From: JACMLD01 sp044223995 | Lineage (GTDB): Bacteria > Bacteroidota > Bacteroidia > Chitinophagales > Chitinophagaceae | Direction of reading: 5' to 3' | NCBI GenBank assembly: GCA_044223995.1 | Contig: JBGALE010000001.1 | Coordinates: forward strand, 248,001 to 312,000 | Length of the DNA stretch: 64,000 nt | In this document: in pieces, positions 26,500-36,144 of the stretch | Layout of the letters: each line of letters begins with the position of its first letter | How positions within the stretch are numbered: the first letter of the stretch is position 1 | Translations under genes and position numbers: made by a program | The notes under the pieces: model-generated | Told to the model about the DNA's origin: nothing | Database searches by the model: none | What the model saw: only the letters and a program-made list of their open reading frames with translations

Positions 26500-26600
26500 T
26501 TTGTACACGCAAGGTTGTTTTTACCTGCTGGCAGGTCTACAGGTTTCCCATTAATTGTTGAAAATAATTTTCCTGGCAGCAGGAAAGGACTAAAAATTGT

Positions 26601-26619
26601 GATTTGTAATAAACAAATC
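26601..26619. promoter_or_regulatory. Palindrome GATTTGT-N5-ACAAATC upstream of the second coiled-coil gene
   Basis: Perfect 7+7 inverted repeat with spacer AATAA, ending eight bases before the ATG at 26628. It could be a regulator site; the short distance to the start means it would overlap the promoter or leader. Confidence 0.4.
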
Positions 26620-26627
26620 AATATTGT

Positions 26628-26894
26628 ATGAACTTCCTTACTTCCCCATTTTTATTCATCATTGCCGGTGCTGCAGTCGCTTTTTCCTTTTACCGCTTCG
26701 GAAGATCTATGGCGGGAAAAGAAATAAAGAATTTAAAAAAGAATATCGATGATTTGGAAAACGAGGTGGTACAAAGCCAACGGGAGATAATAAATCTGGA
26801 AGATCAATTAGTGAAACGCATTACAGCTTCTATTAGCGGCACTCCTGTCATCCCAATCCCTGCTTCAATGAAGAAACATAAACTGGCAAAATAA
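26628..26894 (+). CDS. Membrane-anchored coiled-coil protein, 88 aa (second of the pair)
   Basis: An N-terminal transmembrane segment (FLTSPFLFIIAGAAVAFSFY, residues 3-22) is followed by a coiled coil (KEIKNLKKNIDDLENEVVQSQREIINLEDQLVKRI, about 31-65) and a short basic tail ending KKHKLAK. It shares its build with the gene at 26179. The stop lies one base from the convergent flavin reductase stop. No function assigned. Confidence 0.65.
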   Translation: MNFLTSPFLFIIAGAAVAFSFYRFGRSMAGKEIKNLKKNIDDLENEVVQSQREIINLEDQLVKRITASISGTPVIPIPASMKKHKLAK

Positions 26895-26895
26895 A

Positions 26896-27660
26896 TCAGC
26901 CATATAATTCCTGGTGAATTGATTTTTTGTCATAGCCCAGTTGCGCAATACGTTGCCGGGCTTCATCTACCATATTCTTCCACCCACATAAATAAAATGA
27001 GGCTGGCTTTGCCACCACTTCTTCGCCCCCGGCGGTAATAAATTGATTGGCTTTGCAAATTTCCTCATATACTGCGTGCACATAGCCGGTTTTAATATTT
27101 GGGGTGTCTTTTGGCTCTCTTGAAAAAACAGGCAGGTACTGAAAACTGGAAACCTTGCTTTCCAATTCCTTTAATTCTTTTTCATACAACGTATCGCTGA
27201 GCGTGCGACAGCCAAAGATGAGATAGATATGATGATGTGGTATCTTGTTGTTCAAAATATGATGTACCATGGATCGAAATGGTGCAATGCCGGTACCTGT
27301 GCAGATAAAAAATAAATCGTTCTCTATTTTCTCTGGTAAAACAAAAACACCCTGCGGTCCGCGCAATTTTAATTCGCTGCCTGCTGATACTTCATTAAAC
27401 AGGTAGTTGGAGCCCGCGCCACTGTCAAGAAGGACGATAACCAGTTCGAATATATTGGTGCCATCAGGCCAGGATGCAATAGAATAACTGCGCAGCCTTT
27501 TTCCCGGCCGCTCATGAATGGGTAAATCGAAAGTAACAAACTGACCCGGTGTAAAGTTAAAAGTATCCATTTCGGTTACCTGTATCCAGAACCTTTTTGT
27601 ATTGGGGGTTTCATCGGCTATCCGAATCACTTTGCCTGTTAACCAGGGTTGCAACGCCAT
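26896..27660 (-). CDS. Ferredoxin/flavodoxin-NADP reductase-like FAD oxidoreductase
   Basis: 254-aa flavoprotein with an N-terminal FAD-binding barrel (RLRSYSIAS, the RxYS motif, about residues 56-64) and a C-terminal NAD(P)-binding domain (FFICTGTGIAPFRSMV, about 116-131, and IFGCRTLSDTLYEKEL). There is no 2Fe-2S domain, so it resembles the plain FNR type that passes electrons between NADPH and ferredoxin or flavodoxin. Related enzymes reduce other carriers, so the partner is open. It appears monocistronic. Confidence 0.88.
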   Translation of the reverse strand: MALQPWLTGKVIRIADETPNTKRFWIQVTEMDTFNFTPGQFVTFDLPIHERPGKRLRSYSIASWPDGTNIFELVIVLLDSGAGSNYLFNEVSAGSELKLRGPQGVFVLPEKIENDLFFICTGTGIAPFRSMVHHILNNKIPHHHIYLIFGCRTLSDTLYEKELKELESKVSSFQYLPVFSREPKDTPNIKTGYVHAVYEEICKANQFITAGGEEVVAKPASFYLCGWKNMVDEARQRIAQLGYDKKSIHQELYG

Positions 27661-27755
27661 TGATTAAAAATTTTTAGAAAGGTAAGTAAAACTGTTCATT
27701 GCATGATTTACTGTTTGCGTTGACTTCTTTGAAAAATAAGGTTTGAATCATTAAT

Positions 27756-27782
27756 AAAAAAAGCCCCCACATCAGCGGAGGC
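27756..27782 (-). terminator. Terminator of the secreted protein gene at 27837
   Basis: On the minus strand an 8-bp stem (27775-27782 with 27763-27770, including two G:T pairs) with loop TGAT is followed by seven T (27756-27762). It lies about 55 bases after the stop at 27837. Confidence 0.75.
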
Positions 27783-27836
27783 CTTTCTTGCGCCACTATG
27801 GGCAGGCAATCGTTTGTCTAATGTATAAAATATTTT

Positions 27837-28364
27837 TTATTGCAAAGCAACATCTGTCAATTTCTTTATTTCTTTTGCCGTTAGCATACCAGTCTTCGAC
27901 TTATCCTTATATACCACCACCAGTTCATTTTTATCTATACTTGCCTGCATCGGCCGGCTAACGGTGGCAGGCGATTTTACTTCCTTCACCTGGATATGCC
28001 ACACCGTATTTTTTGTTGCAGCAATTAATGTATCTGCCCGTTTGCCCGGCATGGTATTATTGACAACGATAACCGGTGTTTTTTCTTTTTGAACAGATGC
28101 TGAAAATAATTTTCCCCTTATCCAGAGGTATTGCAATTCAAAAGAGGCGCCAGGTTTTGTAACGACATAAACAAAATATTGAACGGAAGGGCTAGCAATA
28201 CGAGTAACTGTTTTGCCGGATTCGTCTGGTGCTATTACCGGTTTTACACCTCCCAGTAATTGCCTGCTGAACGCATAAGCTTTTGGCAGCACATTGGATT
28301 TTTGTGCAAATGCGGCACCAGTTGTTATCAGTATGAGACATGATAATATAATACTCCTTTTCAT
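27837..28364 (-). CDS. Hypothetical exported protein, 175 aa
   Basis: Signal peptide at residues 1-20 (MKRSIILSCLILITTGAAFAQ), then a mixed beta-rich domain (VQYFVYVVTKPGASFELQYLWIRGKLF) and a Lys-rich C-terminal part. Likely periplasmic or surface. No family recognised and no motif that points to activity. It is flanked by its own terminator on one side and by the terminator of the T9SS protein on the other, so it is a single-gene unit. Confidence 0.72.
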   Translation of the reverse strand: MKRSIILSCLILITTGAAFAQKSNVLPKAYAFSRQLLGGVKPVIAPDESGKTVTRIASPSVQYFVYVVTKPGASFELQYLWIRGKLFSASVQKEKTPVIVVNNTMPGKRADTLIAATKNTVWHIQVKEVKSPATVSRPMQASIDKNELVVVYKDKSKTGMLTAKEIKKLTDVALQ

Positions 28365-28410
28365 GCTTTGTCATTTGCTATTATGATGCCAGGTATCTTT
28401 TTTTTGCACA

Positions 28411-28442
28411 AATAAAAACCCCTGCATGGCTACATGCAGGGG
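28411..28442 (-). terminator. Terminator of the T9SS BNR-repeat gene
   Basis: A perfect 10-bp stem on the minus strand (28433-28442 with 28419-28428, CCCCTGCATG and complement, loop TAGC) is followed by TTTTTATT. It starts 17 bases after the stop at 28460. Confidence 0.88.
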
Positions 28443-28459
28443 CGGGAAGAAAATTTTAT

Positions 28460-31435
28460 TTAATTTTTTACAAATTGCTGTATAAACTGCTGCTTGTAAT
28501 CAGTACTTGTAATCGTTAAAATATAGGAGCCTTTTGACAGGCGGGTAACATCGATCGTGCCATCTGCATAGCTGTCTTCTTTTTTATACATCAGTTGTCC
28601 TGAAGTATTATATACCTGTACGACAATTTTCTGTATCGTGAACATATTGCCAATGCGGTAATTGATACTTCCGCTTGCCAAAGTGGGGAAAGCTTTTTGT
28701 ATAAAATTCTTATCGTTCCTGTTTGGATCGTTCGTTCCCGTATTCTGGTTGGGTTGGAAATTCGGTGTACCGAGGCTGGCATAATACATGCCATTTCCAT
28801 GCGTGCCTATCACCAGTGTATTGTCCTGCGGACGGTAATCCATTGCCTGTATGATAGCAAAATTCAATACACTGCTACCTTCCCTTGCCCAGGAGATGGT
28901 ACCGCTGGCGCCCAGGGTTTGATCAATATTCGTGGCGCTGAACAAACCAACAGATGTGCCTACATAATATTCTTTTACAGGATTTCCAGACCCGTCTTTC
29001 TTTACTACAATTTCGCAACTGCGGAAAGAAGGCAATGTCAGGTTTCCTTCCGCATTTTTCCAGGTGGGTGTGGCAGCTTTTGCGTTATTGGTCCAATAAA
29101 GACTTGTAACACCATAGTTGGAAACCGTTACCAGCAACTCATCATCTGCATTTGGATTGGCTGCAATACATGAAACACTTCCGGTCATACCGGGAGGTGT
29201 AATATCTACTGGTGTGGCAGTGGCGGTCGCATTTCTTGGATCATCAAGGCGAAATACTTTTCCGCTGGTGGTACCAATATACAACGCATGCGTGGGCAGG
29301 TATGGCCCGCGGGTCAATTCCAATGCGCGGATGGCAATATCCTGGCCATTTGGTTTGGTTGGATTGATAGCATTGCCAATTCCAGACATAAAAGTCCATC
29401 CACTGGCGGTAACTGTAGATGCACTGGTGGTCCTGAATATCTTATTAAAATTTGCGTAGTAGATGTCTTCGGGATTGTCAAAATCCATTTTGAAATAAGT
29501 CACAAATTCCCCAAACCCGCCTGCGTCGTTGGCAGTCATTTCACTGTTGTTGGGTTTGATATTGGTAGAGGTAGTAGTTGTTTGCCGAACGATATTTCCC
29601 AACTGAGAACTGCTGAATACCCTGGGATTGGTAGCCAGGTCAGAGATGGCTGCGGCACCACCATCGCCGGAATTTAATTTGTCCTGCTTATTAGGCGGTG
29701 CATTCGCTTCCTGCCTTAAAAAAGTTCCGTTGTCCTGTGCGCCACCAATGAAATCCATTCCTGAGGCAGGATCAATGCCCACATGATAATATTGAAGTGT
29801 TTGGTAATTGTCCAAACCTACCCATGTTACAATACCGGGAGCAGTATTGGTTGCCATTATATTGTCGGTATATTGTATACCACCATCATTAGCGCAAATA
29901 GCCCTGCTGGGATTGGATGGATCAAATACAAGGTTATGTATGTCCGGGTGCGTCGGAAGGTTAAAGGCCACTGAAGTACCTTTTGCATAACCACCAATCC
30001 ATTCGGTATTGGCAGTAGAACTGAATCCATCTGTTGAACGGTAAAGATTGGTTCCGCCCAGGAACACTACACTTGGATTGTCTGGTTTTACAGCAAGTGT
30101 CAGGTTGTAGCCGCCCTGCACTGCGAAAGGATCGATACCATCAATCTGACCGGTGAAGTCAGGCATATTGGCAGAGAGATTGGTAAATGTGCTGGCGCCA
30201 AAATCAAATTTGAAAAGGTCTACTTCGGGATGCGCGCCATCGGCTGCTGCTTGCGATAAACCATTTTCATATGTGACATACAAAATATTTTGATTGGAGG
30301 GGGCAAGAGCCATCACAATTCTCCTGGGTGAATAGGTAGCAGGTGCCTGTAGTAAATCGTAAGAATTGCCGCGCCATCCCGGGATCGAATCTACATTCAG
30401 TGTTTGTCCGCCGGCTAACCTTGTCCATGAGTTGGCGTCGCCTGTAGCAGACGTCCAAAGACCCCTGTTGGCTAAATCGGCAAAGCCACCATTAACGGCG
30501 AGGTATAAACGACCGCTGCTGTTGGAAACAATGTCCATTTGCCCTGCGTCAGCAGTGGAAGCAGTGGTTCCGGTGAATACAACATTGAAACTTGCGCCCC
30601 CATCCGTAGATCTTATCAATCTCCTGTGACCACAGATATAAACATGACCTGTGACAGGGTGAACAATTATCTTATGGACAATGTCAAATGCGTTGTCAAA
30701 TGTTTCCAGCACACCGCCGCCGAGTACAGTGCCATTGATATCGGTGATGCTTAGTGTTTGTTTGGTCCAGGTAACACCGTTATCAGTGGATTTTAAAATA
30801 CCAAAGCCATAATAATACGCACCGGGTGCAGTAGCAGAATTACCCAGCGATTCGCCGCCGCCTGCATACCAGGTATTTTCAAACCCGGCACGCGGGTCCT
30901 GCGCAATAGCTGTTACGTTGTGGATTTCGCCGTCGGGTGTAACCCTTGTCCAGGTATTGCCACCATCGGACGAACGGAATATACCACCGCTGACACTGCC
31001 CGCCAAGATAACCTGGTTGGTTCTTTTATCAAAGGCAACAGCCCTGGTGCGGCCACCCTGGTTGGTGGGACCGGCTGGTATATAGGTGTTGTTGGTTTCC
31101 GGGGAATTCGTCCCTGCAATAACAGCATTTACATCATAATCGTACTGGCGGAGCGGGATTGTTTTTGCCTGGGCAATTTCTTTTACAAATGCGTCGCGGG
31201 GAATGGTACCGGTGTGCGGGTCTTTCAGCATATCAAATTCATATTTCGCCCTTTCCCTGATATACATTTCCCGCATGGCCATTTCCTGATCTTCGCTGGT
31301 AATACCTTCGTCGTTGTCAGTTTCATAAGGCTTGATGGCAACAAACAGCTGTTGCTTTTTATGATGCATCAGCCACATGCCACCGCATATAACTGCAATG
31401 AGTGGCAATACTACGGATAATAGCTTTTTTTGCAT
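28460..31435 (-). CDS. Secreted BNR/sialidase-repeat (sortilin-like propeller) protein with T9SS sorting domain
   Basis: 991-aa protein with an N-terminal hydrophobic export segment (LLSVVLPLIAVICGGMWL, about residues 4-21). Several Asp-box/BNR repeats follow (SSDGGNTWTRV, STDNGVTWTKQ, STDGGASFN), typical of beta-propellers such as sialidases and Vps10-like domains. The catalytic Arg triad of a true sialidase is not evident, so it may bind rather than cut. The last 80 or so residues (IQKIVVQVYNTSGQLMYKKED...YILTITSTDYKQQF) are a type A T9SS sorting domain, so it should be exported to the cell surface or outside. I start at ATG 31435; an in-frame ATG at 31477 would precede the signal by 14 residues. 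Confidence 0.85.
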   Translation of the reverse strand: MQKKLLSVVLPLIAVICGGMWLMHHKKQQLFVAIKPYETDNDEGITSEDQEMAMREMYIRERAKYEFDMLKDPHTGTIPRDAFVKEIAQAKTIPLRQYDYDVNAVIAGTNSPETNNTYIPAGPTNQGGRTRAVAFDKRTNQVILAGSVSGGIFRSSDGGNTWTRVTPDGEIHNVTAIAQDPRAGFENTWYAGGGESLGNSATAPGAYYYGFGILKSTDNGVTWTKQTLSITDINGTVLGGGVLETFDNAFDIVHKIIVHPVTGHVYICGHRRLIRSTDGGASFNVVFTGTTASTADAGQMDIVSNSSGRLYLAVNGGFADLANRGLWTSATGDANSWTRLAGGQTLNVDSIPGWRGNSYDLLQAPATYSPRRIVMALAPSNQNILYVTYENGLSQAAADGAHPEVDLFKFDFGASTFTNLSANMPDFTGQIDGIDPFAVQGGYNLTLAVKPDNPSVVFLGGTNLYRSTDGFSSTANTEWIGGYAKGTSVAFNLPTHPDIHNLVFDPSNPSRAICANDGGIQYTDNIMATNTAPGIVTWVGLDNYQTLQYYHVGIDPASGMDFIGGAQDNGTFLRQEANAPPNKQDKLNSGDGGAAAISDLATNPRVFSSSQLGNIVRQTTTTSTNIKPNNSEMTANDAGGFGEFVTYFKMDFDNPEDIYYANFNKIFRTTSASTVTASGWTFMSGIGNAINPTKPNGQDIAIRALELTRGPYLPTHALYIGTTSGKVFRLDDPRNATATATPVDITPPGMTGSVSCIAANPNADDELLVTVSNYGVTSLYWTNNAKAATPTWKNAEGNLTLPSFRSCEIVVKKDGSGNPVKEYYVGTSVGLFSATNIDQTLGASGTISWAREGSSVLNFAIIQAMDYRPQDNTLVIGTHGNGMYYASLGTPNFQPNQNTGTNDPNRNDKNFIQKAFPTLASGSINYRIGNMFTIQKIVVQVYNTSGQLMYKKEDSYADGTIDVTRLSKGSYILTITSTDYKQQFIQQFVKN

Positions 31436-31641
31436 ACTTACGAATTGGTTTTTTATAATGCAGCTTCTATTACACAAATTACGTATAAAGAGGTTAAAAG
31501 GTTGTTACCGGTTGGTTGTTTCAGAGGGTATTTATTAAAAAATAGACAAACAACCGGAACATGCCGGTAAATACCAAGATAGTCTGTTTTTATTAAAGGA
31601 AAACTGGCAATCAAGGTAGAAATTTATAAGCTGTTCAGCCG

Positions 31642-31649
31642 TATATTTG
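31642..31649 (+). promoter_or_regulatory. Bacteroidetes-type -7 box for mfd
   Basis: TATATTTG, exact to TAnnTTTG, ending seven bases before the mfd ATG at 31657. Suggests a nearly leaderless transcript. No clear -33 TTTG. Confidence 0.55.
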
Positions 31650-31656
31650 CAGCCCG

Positions 31657-34600
31657 ATGAACCTGAGTGTGTTGTTGCAGGATTTTAAAAACGATCCCCG
31701 CATTTTTTCCCTTGCGGACAGGATCACTATGTCTGCCCCCAGCCATACCTTTCTAAAAAATCTTCACGGGAGTGCCTCCCAGTTTGTGGTAACAGCCATT
31801 TTCCAGCACGAATCCTGCGCGCAAATCAACCACCTGGTGGTATTGAACGACGCGGAGGAAGCCGCCTATTTTCACAATACACTGGAAAACCTGAGTGGCG
31901 CACTGGACCTTTTTTATTTCCCGGCATCATTTAAGAATAAGAAAAACTTCAAGCTGCTCAACTCTTCGCATGTCATGCTGCGTACCGAAGCACTGACAAG
32001 ATTGAGCGCCGGTGGAAATAAAAAAATCATTGTTACCTATCCCGAGGCGCTTTTTGAAAAGGTAGTATTGCCCGGTACCCTGTCGGAAAATATTATGCGT
32101 ATAAAATCAAATGATACTTTAAACGTCGATAAACTGCTGGGGCAATTTGTGGATTATGGGTTTACCCGTACCGATTTTGTATACGAACCTGGTCAGTTTG
32201 CCGTTCGCGGTGGTATCCTGGATATTTATTCTTTTGGCAACGAAAAGCCTTATCGTGTCGAGCTGTTTGGTAATGAAGTGGATTCCATTCGTGTTTTTGA
32301 CCCCGAAACACAATTGAGTGAAAGAAAATTACTGCAGGTTATCATCATCCCTAATATAGAAACACAGTTTGAAAGCGGTGAAAAAATTTCATTGCTGGAA
32401 TATTTACCGGAGAATACCGCCGTATGGGTACAGGACTGGGATGTTGTCAGGGAAAAAATAGAAGTGCAGGAGGAAGATTTACATTTCTTTCTTGAACTCA
32501 TGAGGGAAACAGAAGGGAAAAAAATAACCTCCAGGGATGATGATGACAAAGTGGAAAAGGAAAATGTACAGGAAAGTGATTTTATCAAAGCTGTTGATAT
32601 AGAAAAACTACTGAAGCAACGTCACCTGGTGGAATTTGGTTACCGCCCGTCTGAAGGCGTGTCGCTCGAAATCGTTTTTGCCACCAGGGAGCAACCTGCT
32701 TTCAACCGCCAGTTTGAAATGCTGATCCGTGATTTGAAAGAGAAGGAAGCAAAGAAATACAGTATTTACCTCTTCGCTGAAAACCCGCGGCAACTGGAAA
32801 GGTTGCACAGCATTTTTGTTGACCTGAAAGCGGACATTCCATTAACACCTGTCCCTGTTTCCATTCATGAAGGTTTTATTGATGATGATCTGAAAGTTGT
32901 TTGTTACACCGATCACCAAATATTCCAGCGCTACCACAAATACAAAGTCAAGCAGGCTTATAATAAAAGTAAGGCGCTTACCATTCGCACGCTGCGGGAA
33001 TTGCAGCCAGGCGATTACGTCACGCATATTGATCATGGTGTAGGCGTGTATAGTGGATTGCAAAAACTGGAAGCCAATGGAAAACTGCAGGAGGCAGTGC
33101 GCATCATTTACAAGGACAGCGATATACTGTATGTAAACATCAACTCGCTGCATAAAATTTCGAAATACACAGGTAAGGAAGGTACCGTACCGAAAATAAA
33201 TAAACTGGGCAGTGATGTATGGGCAAGGCTGAAAGAAAAAACAAAAACGAAGGTTAAAGAAATAGCATTCGACCTGATAAAATTATATGCACAGCGAAAG
33301 GCACAGCATGGCTTTGCACATGCTGCCGATAATTATATGCAAACAGAACTGGAAGCCTCCTTTATTTACGAGGATACGCCAGATCAGAGTAAAGCTTCTG
33401 CCGATGTAAAGAAAGATATGGAATCTCCCTCGCCGATGGACCGCCTGGTTTGCGGTGATGTGGGATTTGGTAAAACAGAAATTGCGGTGCGTGCTGCATT
33501 CAAAACCTGCTGCGACAGCAAGCAGGCGGTCGTGCTGGTACCCACCACCATTCTCGCTTTTCAGCATTATAAAACTTTTGGGGACCGTTTGAAAGATTTC
33601 CCGGTAACGGTTGATTACCTGAACCGGTTTAAATCCAGCAGGGAAAAAAAGGAAACACTGAAAAAACTGGAAGAAGGAAAAATCGATATCATCATCGGCA
33701 CACATGCCATGCTGAGCAAGGACGTGAAGTTCAAAGATCTTGGGTTGATGATTATTGATGAAGAACAAAAATTTGGCGTAGCCGCTAAAGAAAAAATAAA
33801 AACACTGCGTACCAATGTAGATTGCCTGACGCTGACAGCGACGCCGATACCCCGGACATTGCAGTTTTCGCTGATGGGTGCACGAGATCTAAGTATTATT
33901 AATACACCGCCTCCCAACAGGCAGCCCATACAAACAGAAGTACAGGTATTTAATGAAGATTTTATCCGCGATGCCATTTATTACGAAACGGAACGTGGCG
34001 GACAGGTTTTCTTTATTCATAACCGCGTTATGGGACTGGCAGAAATGTGTGGCATTATACAAAGTCTTTGCCCCGATCTTAGTGTTGGTTATGCGCATGG
34101 GCAACTGGAAGGGCATGAACTGGAAGAGCGCATCCTGGATTTTATTGACAAAAAATATGATGTGCTGGTATGTACCAATATTGTTGAGAGTGGCGTGGAC
34201 ATACCGAATGTTAATACTATAATCGTCAACAATGCACACCAGTTTGGTTTAAGTGATCTGCACCAGTTGCGCGGAAGGGTAGGGCGCAGCAATAAAAAAG
34301 CGTTTTGTTATTTACTTGCACCGCCCATGAGTACGCTTCCTTCCGATTCGAGAAAACGTTTGCAAACACTGGAGCAGCACAGTGAGCTGGGCAGTGGTTT
34401 CCAGATAGCCATGCGCGATCTTGATATACGTGGTGCAGGAAATTTGCTCGGTGGGGAACAAAGCGGCTTTATGGCAGAAATAGGTTTTGAAATGTACCAG
34501 AAGATACTGGACGAAGCCATCCGCGAATTAAAACGCACTTCTTTCCGGGAAGTATTTAAGGAGGAAATTCAGCAGCAGGAAGATTTTGTGCAGGATTGCA

Positions 34601-35070
34601 CCATCGATACAGATCTTGAAATACTGATCCCCGACAGTTATGTGGAAAGTATCACCGAACGTTTATCGCTGTATACGAGGCTGGACAATTGCGATACAGA
34701 AGAAGAATTGCTGGCATTTCACGATGAAATGCTCGATAGGTTTGGACCGGTACCACAGCAGGTGGAAGATTTGTTTATCACGGTGCGCTGCCGCAAACTG
34801 GCTGTGGGGCTTGGATTTGAAAAAATGAGCCTGAAAGATGATATACTGCGCTGTTATTTTATTAACCGGCCCGACTCCCCTTATTTTGAATCGGCTACTT
34901 TTAAAAACATTCTCCAGTTCCTGCAAAAACATACCAATAAGGCAAAACTGAAACAGGTAGGTAAGATGTTCCTGCTGGTGGTGAATGATATGGACAGTAT
35001 GGAAAAGATGCACCAGTTCCTGCAGCGCATGCATAGTTTGGTTACATCTCCTGCAATAACTGCTGAATAG
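31657..35070 (+). CDS. mfd: Transcription-repair coupling factor
   Basis: 1137-aa ATP-dependent translocase that removes stalled RNA polymerase from lesions and recruits UvrA. Domains in order: UvrB-like N-terminal region (about 1-330), the CarD-like RNA-polymerase-interaction domain at about 446-520 (LQPGDYVTHIDHGVGVYSGL), and helicase domains with Walker A GDVGFGKTEIA near residue 600 and DEEQ near 700 (MIIDEEQKFGVAAKEKI). The segment LTLTATPIPRTLQFSLMGARDLS, the QLRGRVGRS motif VI and the TRCF C-terminal domain (about 970-1100) follow. Length and domain order are complete. The start fits the -7 box at 31642. Confidence 0.97.
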   Translation: MNLSVLLQDFKNDPRIFSLADRITMSAPSHTFLKNLHGSASQFVVTAIFQHESCAQINHLVVLNDAEEAAYFHNTLENLSGALDLFYFPASFKNKKNFKLLNSSHVMLRTEALTRLSAGGNKKIIVTYPEALFEKVVLPGTLSENIMRIKSNDTLNVDKLLGQFVDYGFTRTDFVYEPGQFAVRGGILDIYSFGNEKPYRVELFGNEVDSIRVFDPETQLSERKLLQVIIIPNIETQFESGEKISLLEYLPENTAVWVQDWDVVREKIEVQEEDLHFFLELMRETEGKKITSRDDDDKVEKENVQESDFIKAVDIEKLLKQRHLVEFGYRPSEGVSLEIVFATREQPAFNRQFEMLIRDLKEKEAKKYSIYLFAENPRQLERLHSIFVDLKADIPLTPVPVSIHEGFIDDDLKVVCYTDHQIFQRYHKYKVKQAYNKSKALTIRTLRELQPGDYVTHIDHGVGVYSGLQKLEANGKLQEAVRIIYKDSDILYVNINSLHKISKYTGKEGTVPKINKLGSDVWARLKEKTKTKVKEIAFDLIKLYAQRKAQHGFAHAADNYMQTELEASFIYEDTPDQSKASADVKKDMESPSPMDRLVCGDVGFGKTEIAVRAAFKTCCDSKQAVVLVPTTILAFQHYKTFGDRLKDFPVTVDYLNRFKSSREKKETLKKLEEGKIDIIIGTHAMLSKDVKFKDLGLMIIDEEQKFGVAAKEKIKTLRTNVDCLTLTATPIPRTLQFSLMGARDLSIINTPPPNRQPIQTEVQVFNEDFIRDAIYYETERGGQVFFIHNRVMGLAEMCGIIQSLCPDLSVGYAHGQLEGHELEERILDFIDKKYDVLVCTNIVESGVDIPNVNTIIVNNAHQFGLSDLHQLRGRVGRSNKKAFCYLLAPPMSTLPSDSRKRLQTLEQHSELGSGFQIAMRDLDIRGAGNLLGGEQSGFMAEIGFEMYQKILDEAIRELKRTSFREVFKEEIQQQEDFVQDCTIDTDLEILIPDSYVESITERLSLYTRLDNCDTEEELLAFHDEMLDRFGPVPQQVEDLFITVRCRKLAVGLGFEKMSLKDDILRCYFINRPDSPYFESATFKNILQFLQKHTNKAKLKQVGKMFLLVVNDMDSMEKMHQFLQRMHSLVTSPAITAE

Positions 35071-35106
35071 TGTAAAAATATTTTAACTTCAGTATAAATT
35101 TTAACC

Positions 35107-35478
35107 ATGACTGATCAAAATAATCTCCTGGGAACAGAGATACAACCCGATTACATACCTACACAGGATGAAAGGACGCTGGCGATTTTATCGCATATAT
35201 TAACCCTTGTAGCGCCTCTGCTGGCACCTTTGATTATTTACCTGATTAAGAAAGATGAATCAAAATATGTGGAGTGGCATGCAAAGGAATCGCTCAATTT
35301 CCAGATAACACTTATTATTGGTTATATAGTCGGCTTTTTGACAATCATTATTATTGTTGGTATTGTTATACTGGCCTTGCTGGGCCTGATTGGACTGATA
35401 CTTGTAATTGTGGCAACTGTAAGAGCGAGCGAAAATAAGCCGTACCGGTATCCATTTAATATCCGGATCATCAAATAA
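35107..35478 (+). CDS. DUF4870 family membrane protein
   Basis: 123-aa protein with the DUF4870 layout: DERTLAILSHILTLVAPLLAPLIIYLIKK with the first helix, YVEWHAKESLNFQITLIIGYIVGFL with the second, and a third hydrophobic stretch rich in Ile/Val, then a short basic tail ending YPFNIRIIK. The family is common and unassigned. It lies 36 bases after mfd and ends before a good terminator, so it may be read through from mfd or have its own promoter. Confidence 0.9.
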   Translation: MTDQNNLLGTEIQPDYIPTQDERTLAILSHILTLVAPLLAPLIIYLIKKDESKYVEWHAKESLNFQITLIIGYIVGFLTIIIIVGIVILALLGLIGLILVIVATVRASENKPYRYPFNIRIIK

Positions 35479-35502
35479 ATTCAAAACGCCCTTAAATAAA
35501 CA

Positions 35503-35535
35503 AAGGATGCCTGTGCGGCATCCTTCTTTTTCTTA
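35503..35535 (+). terminator. Terminator after the DUF4870 gene
   Basis: A 9-bp stem (35503-35511 with 35517-35525, AAGGATGCC and complement) and loop TGTGC are followed by a T-rich tail. It stands between the plus-strand DUF4870 gene and the convergent GNAT gene. Confidence 0.85.
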
Positions 35536-35553
35536 TGTTGTTGGTGTAAGTGC

Positions 35554-35982
35554 TTACAATTCTTTTTCCATCACGTAGTGTGGAATGGTCACTTCCTGGA
35601 ATTCCTCGCTGGCAATCTTGTAACCCAGTTTTTCATAAAAGCCGGTGGCAGTTTTCCGGGCATGCATGACCAGTTTTTTGTAACCCAGATCGCGGGCAAT
35701 GTTTTCTGCAAAATTCATCAGGGCACGGCCAATACCCTTTCCCTGCAGGTTATTCATCACGGCCATCTGGCGCAGGCGCACAGTGCTGGCATCCTTTTTT
35801 ATAAGCATGCAGCAACCGAGCATCCGGTCGTCTTCAAATGCGCCGATGAGTACTTCTTCTTTTTCCTTTTCTAATTCTTCGGTGGTAAAACTAAGTCCGA
35901 GCGGCTTACGCAATATATCATTGCGCATCTGAATCATCTGCTGGTACTCTTTGGTGCCGTGGTCAATTATCTTTAAAGCCAT
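35554..35982 (-). CDS. GNAT family N-acetyltransferase
   Basis: 142-aa single-domain acetyltransferase. The acetyl-CoA pyrophosphate-binding motif is NNLQGKGIGRALMNFAENIA (about residues 79-98), and the C-terminal strand-helix LVMHARKTATGFYEKLGYKIAS is typical. Substrate unknown; such enzymes acetylate small amines, aminoacyl groups or proteins. It is monocistronic, convergent with the DUF4870 gene and divergent from gltX. Confidence 0.9.
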   Translation of the reverse strand: MALKIIDHGTKEYQQMIQMRNDILRKPLGLSFTTEELEKEKEEVLIGAFEDDRMLGCCMLIKKDASTVRLRQMAVMNNLQGKGIGRALMNFAENIARDLGYKKLVMHARKTATGFYEKLGYKIASEEFQEVTIPHYVMEKEL

Positions 35983-36131
35983 CCTGCTGGGGTGTTAAAT
36001 TTTGGATAGCCCGAATTTACAAATTACCCCCCATACTTGACGCGTGGGCTGTAATAATTATGGTCCCTGAAACGAGGGCTAAAAACCTGCGGTTAACTGG
36101 TGTAACAGGTATAAGGCTGCTTTCAATCGAT

Positions 36132-36139
36132 TATCTTTG
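36132..36139 (+). promoter_or_regulatory. Bacteroidetes-type -7 box for gltX
   Basis: TATCTTTG, exact to TAnnTTTG, ending only five bases before the gltX ATG at 36145. With usual spacing the transcript would begin at the start codon. No clear -33 TTTG. Confidence 0.6.
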
Positions 36140-36144
36140 CCCGT

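Noticed and set aside
33283..34239. Several minus-strand ORFs inside mfd
   Set aside because: Shadows of a complete Mfd with all helicase motifs in frame.
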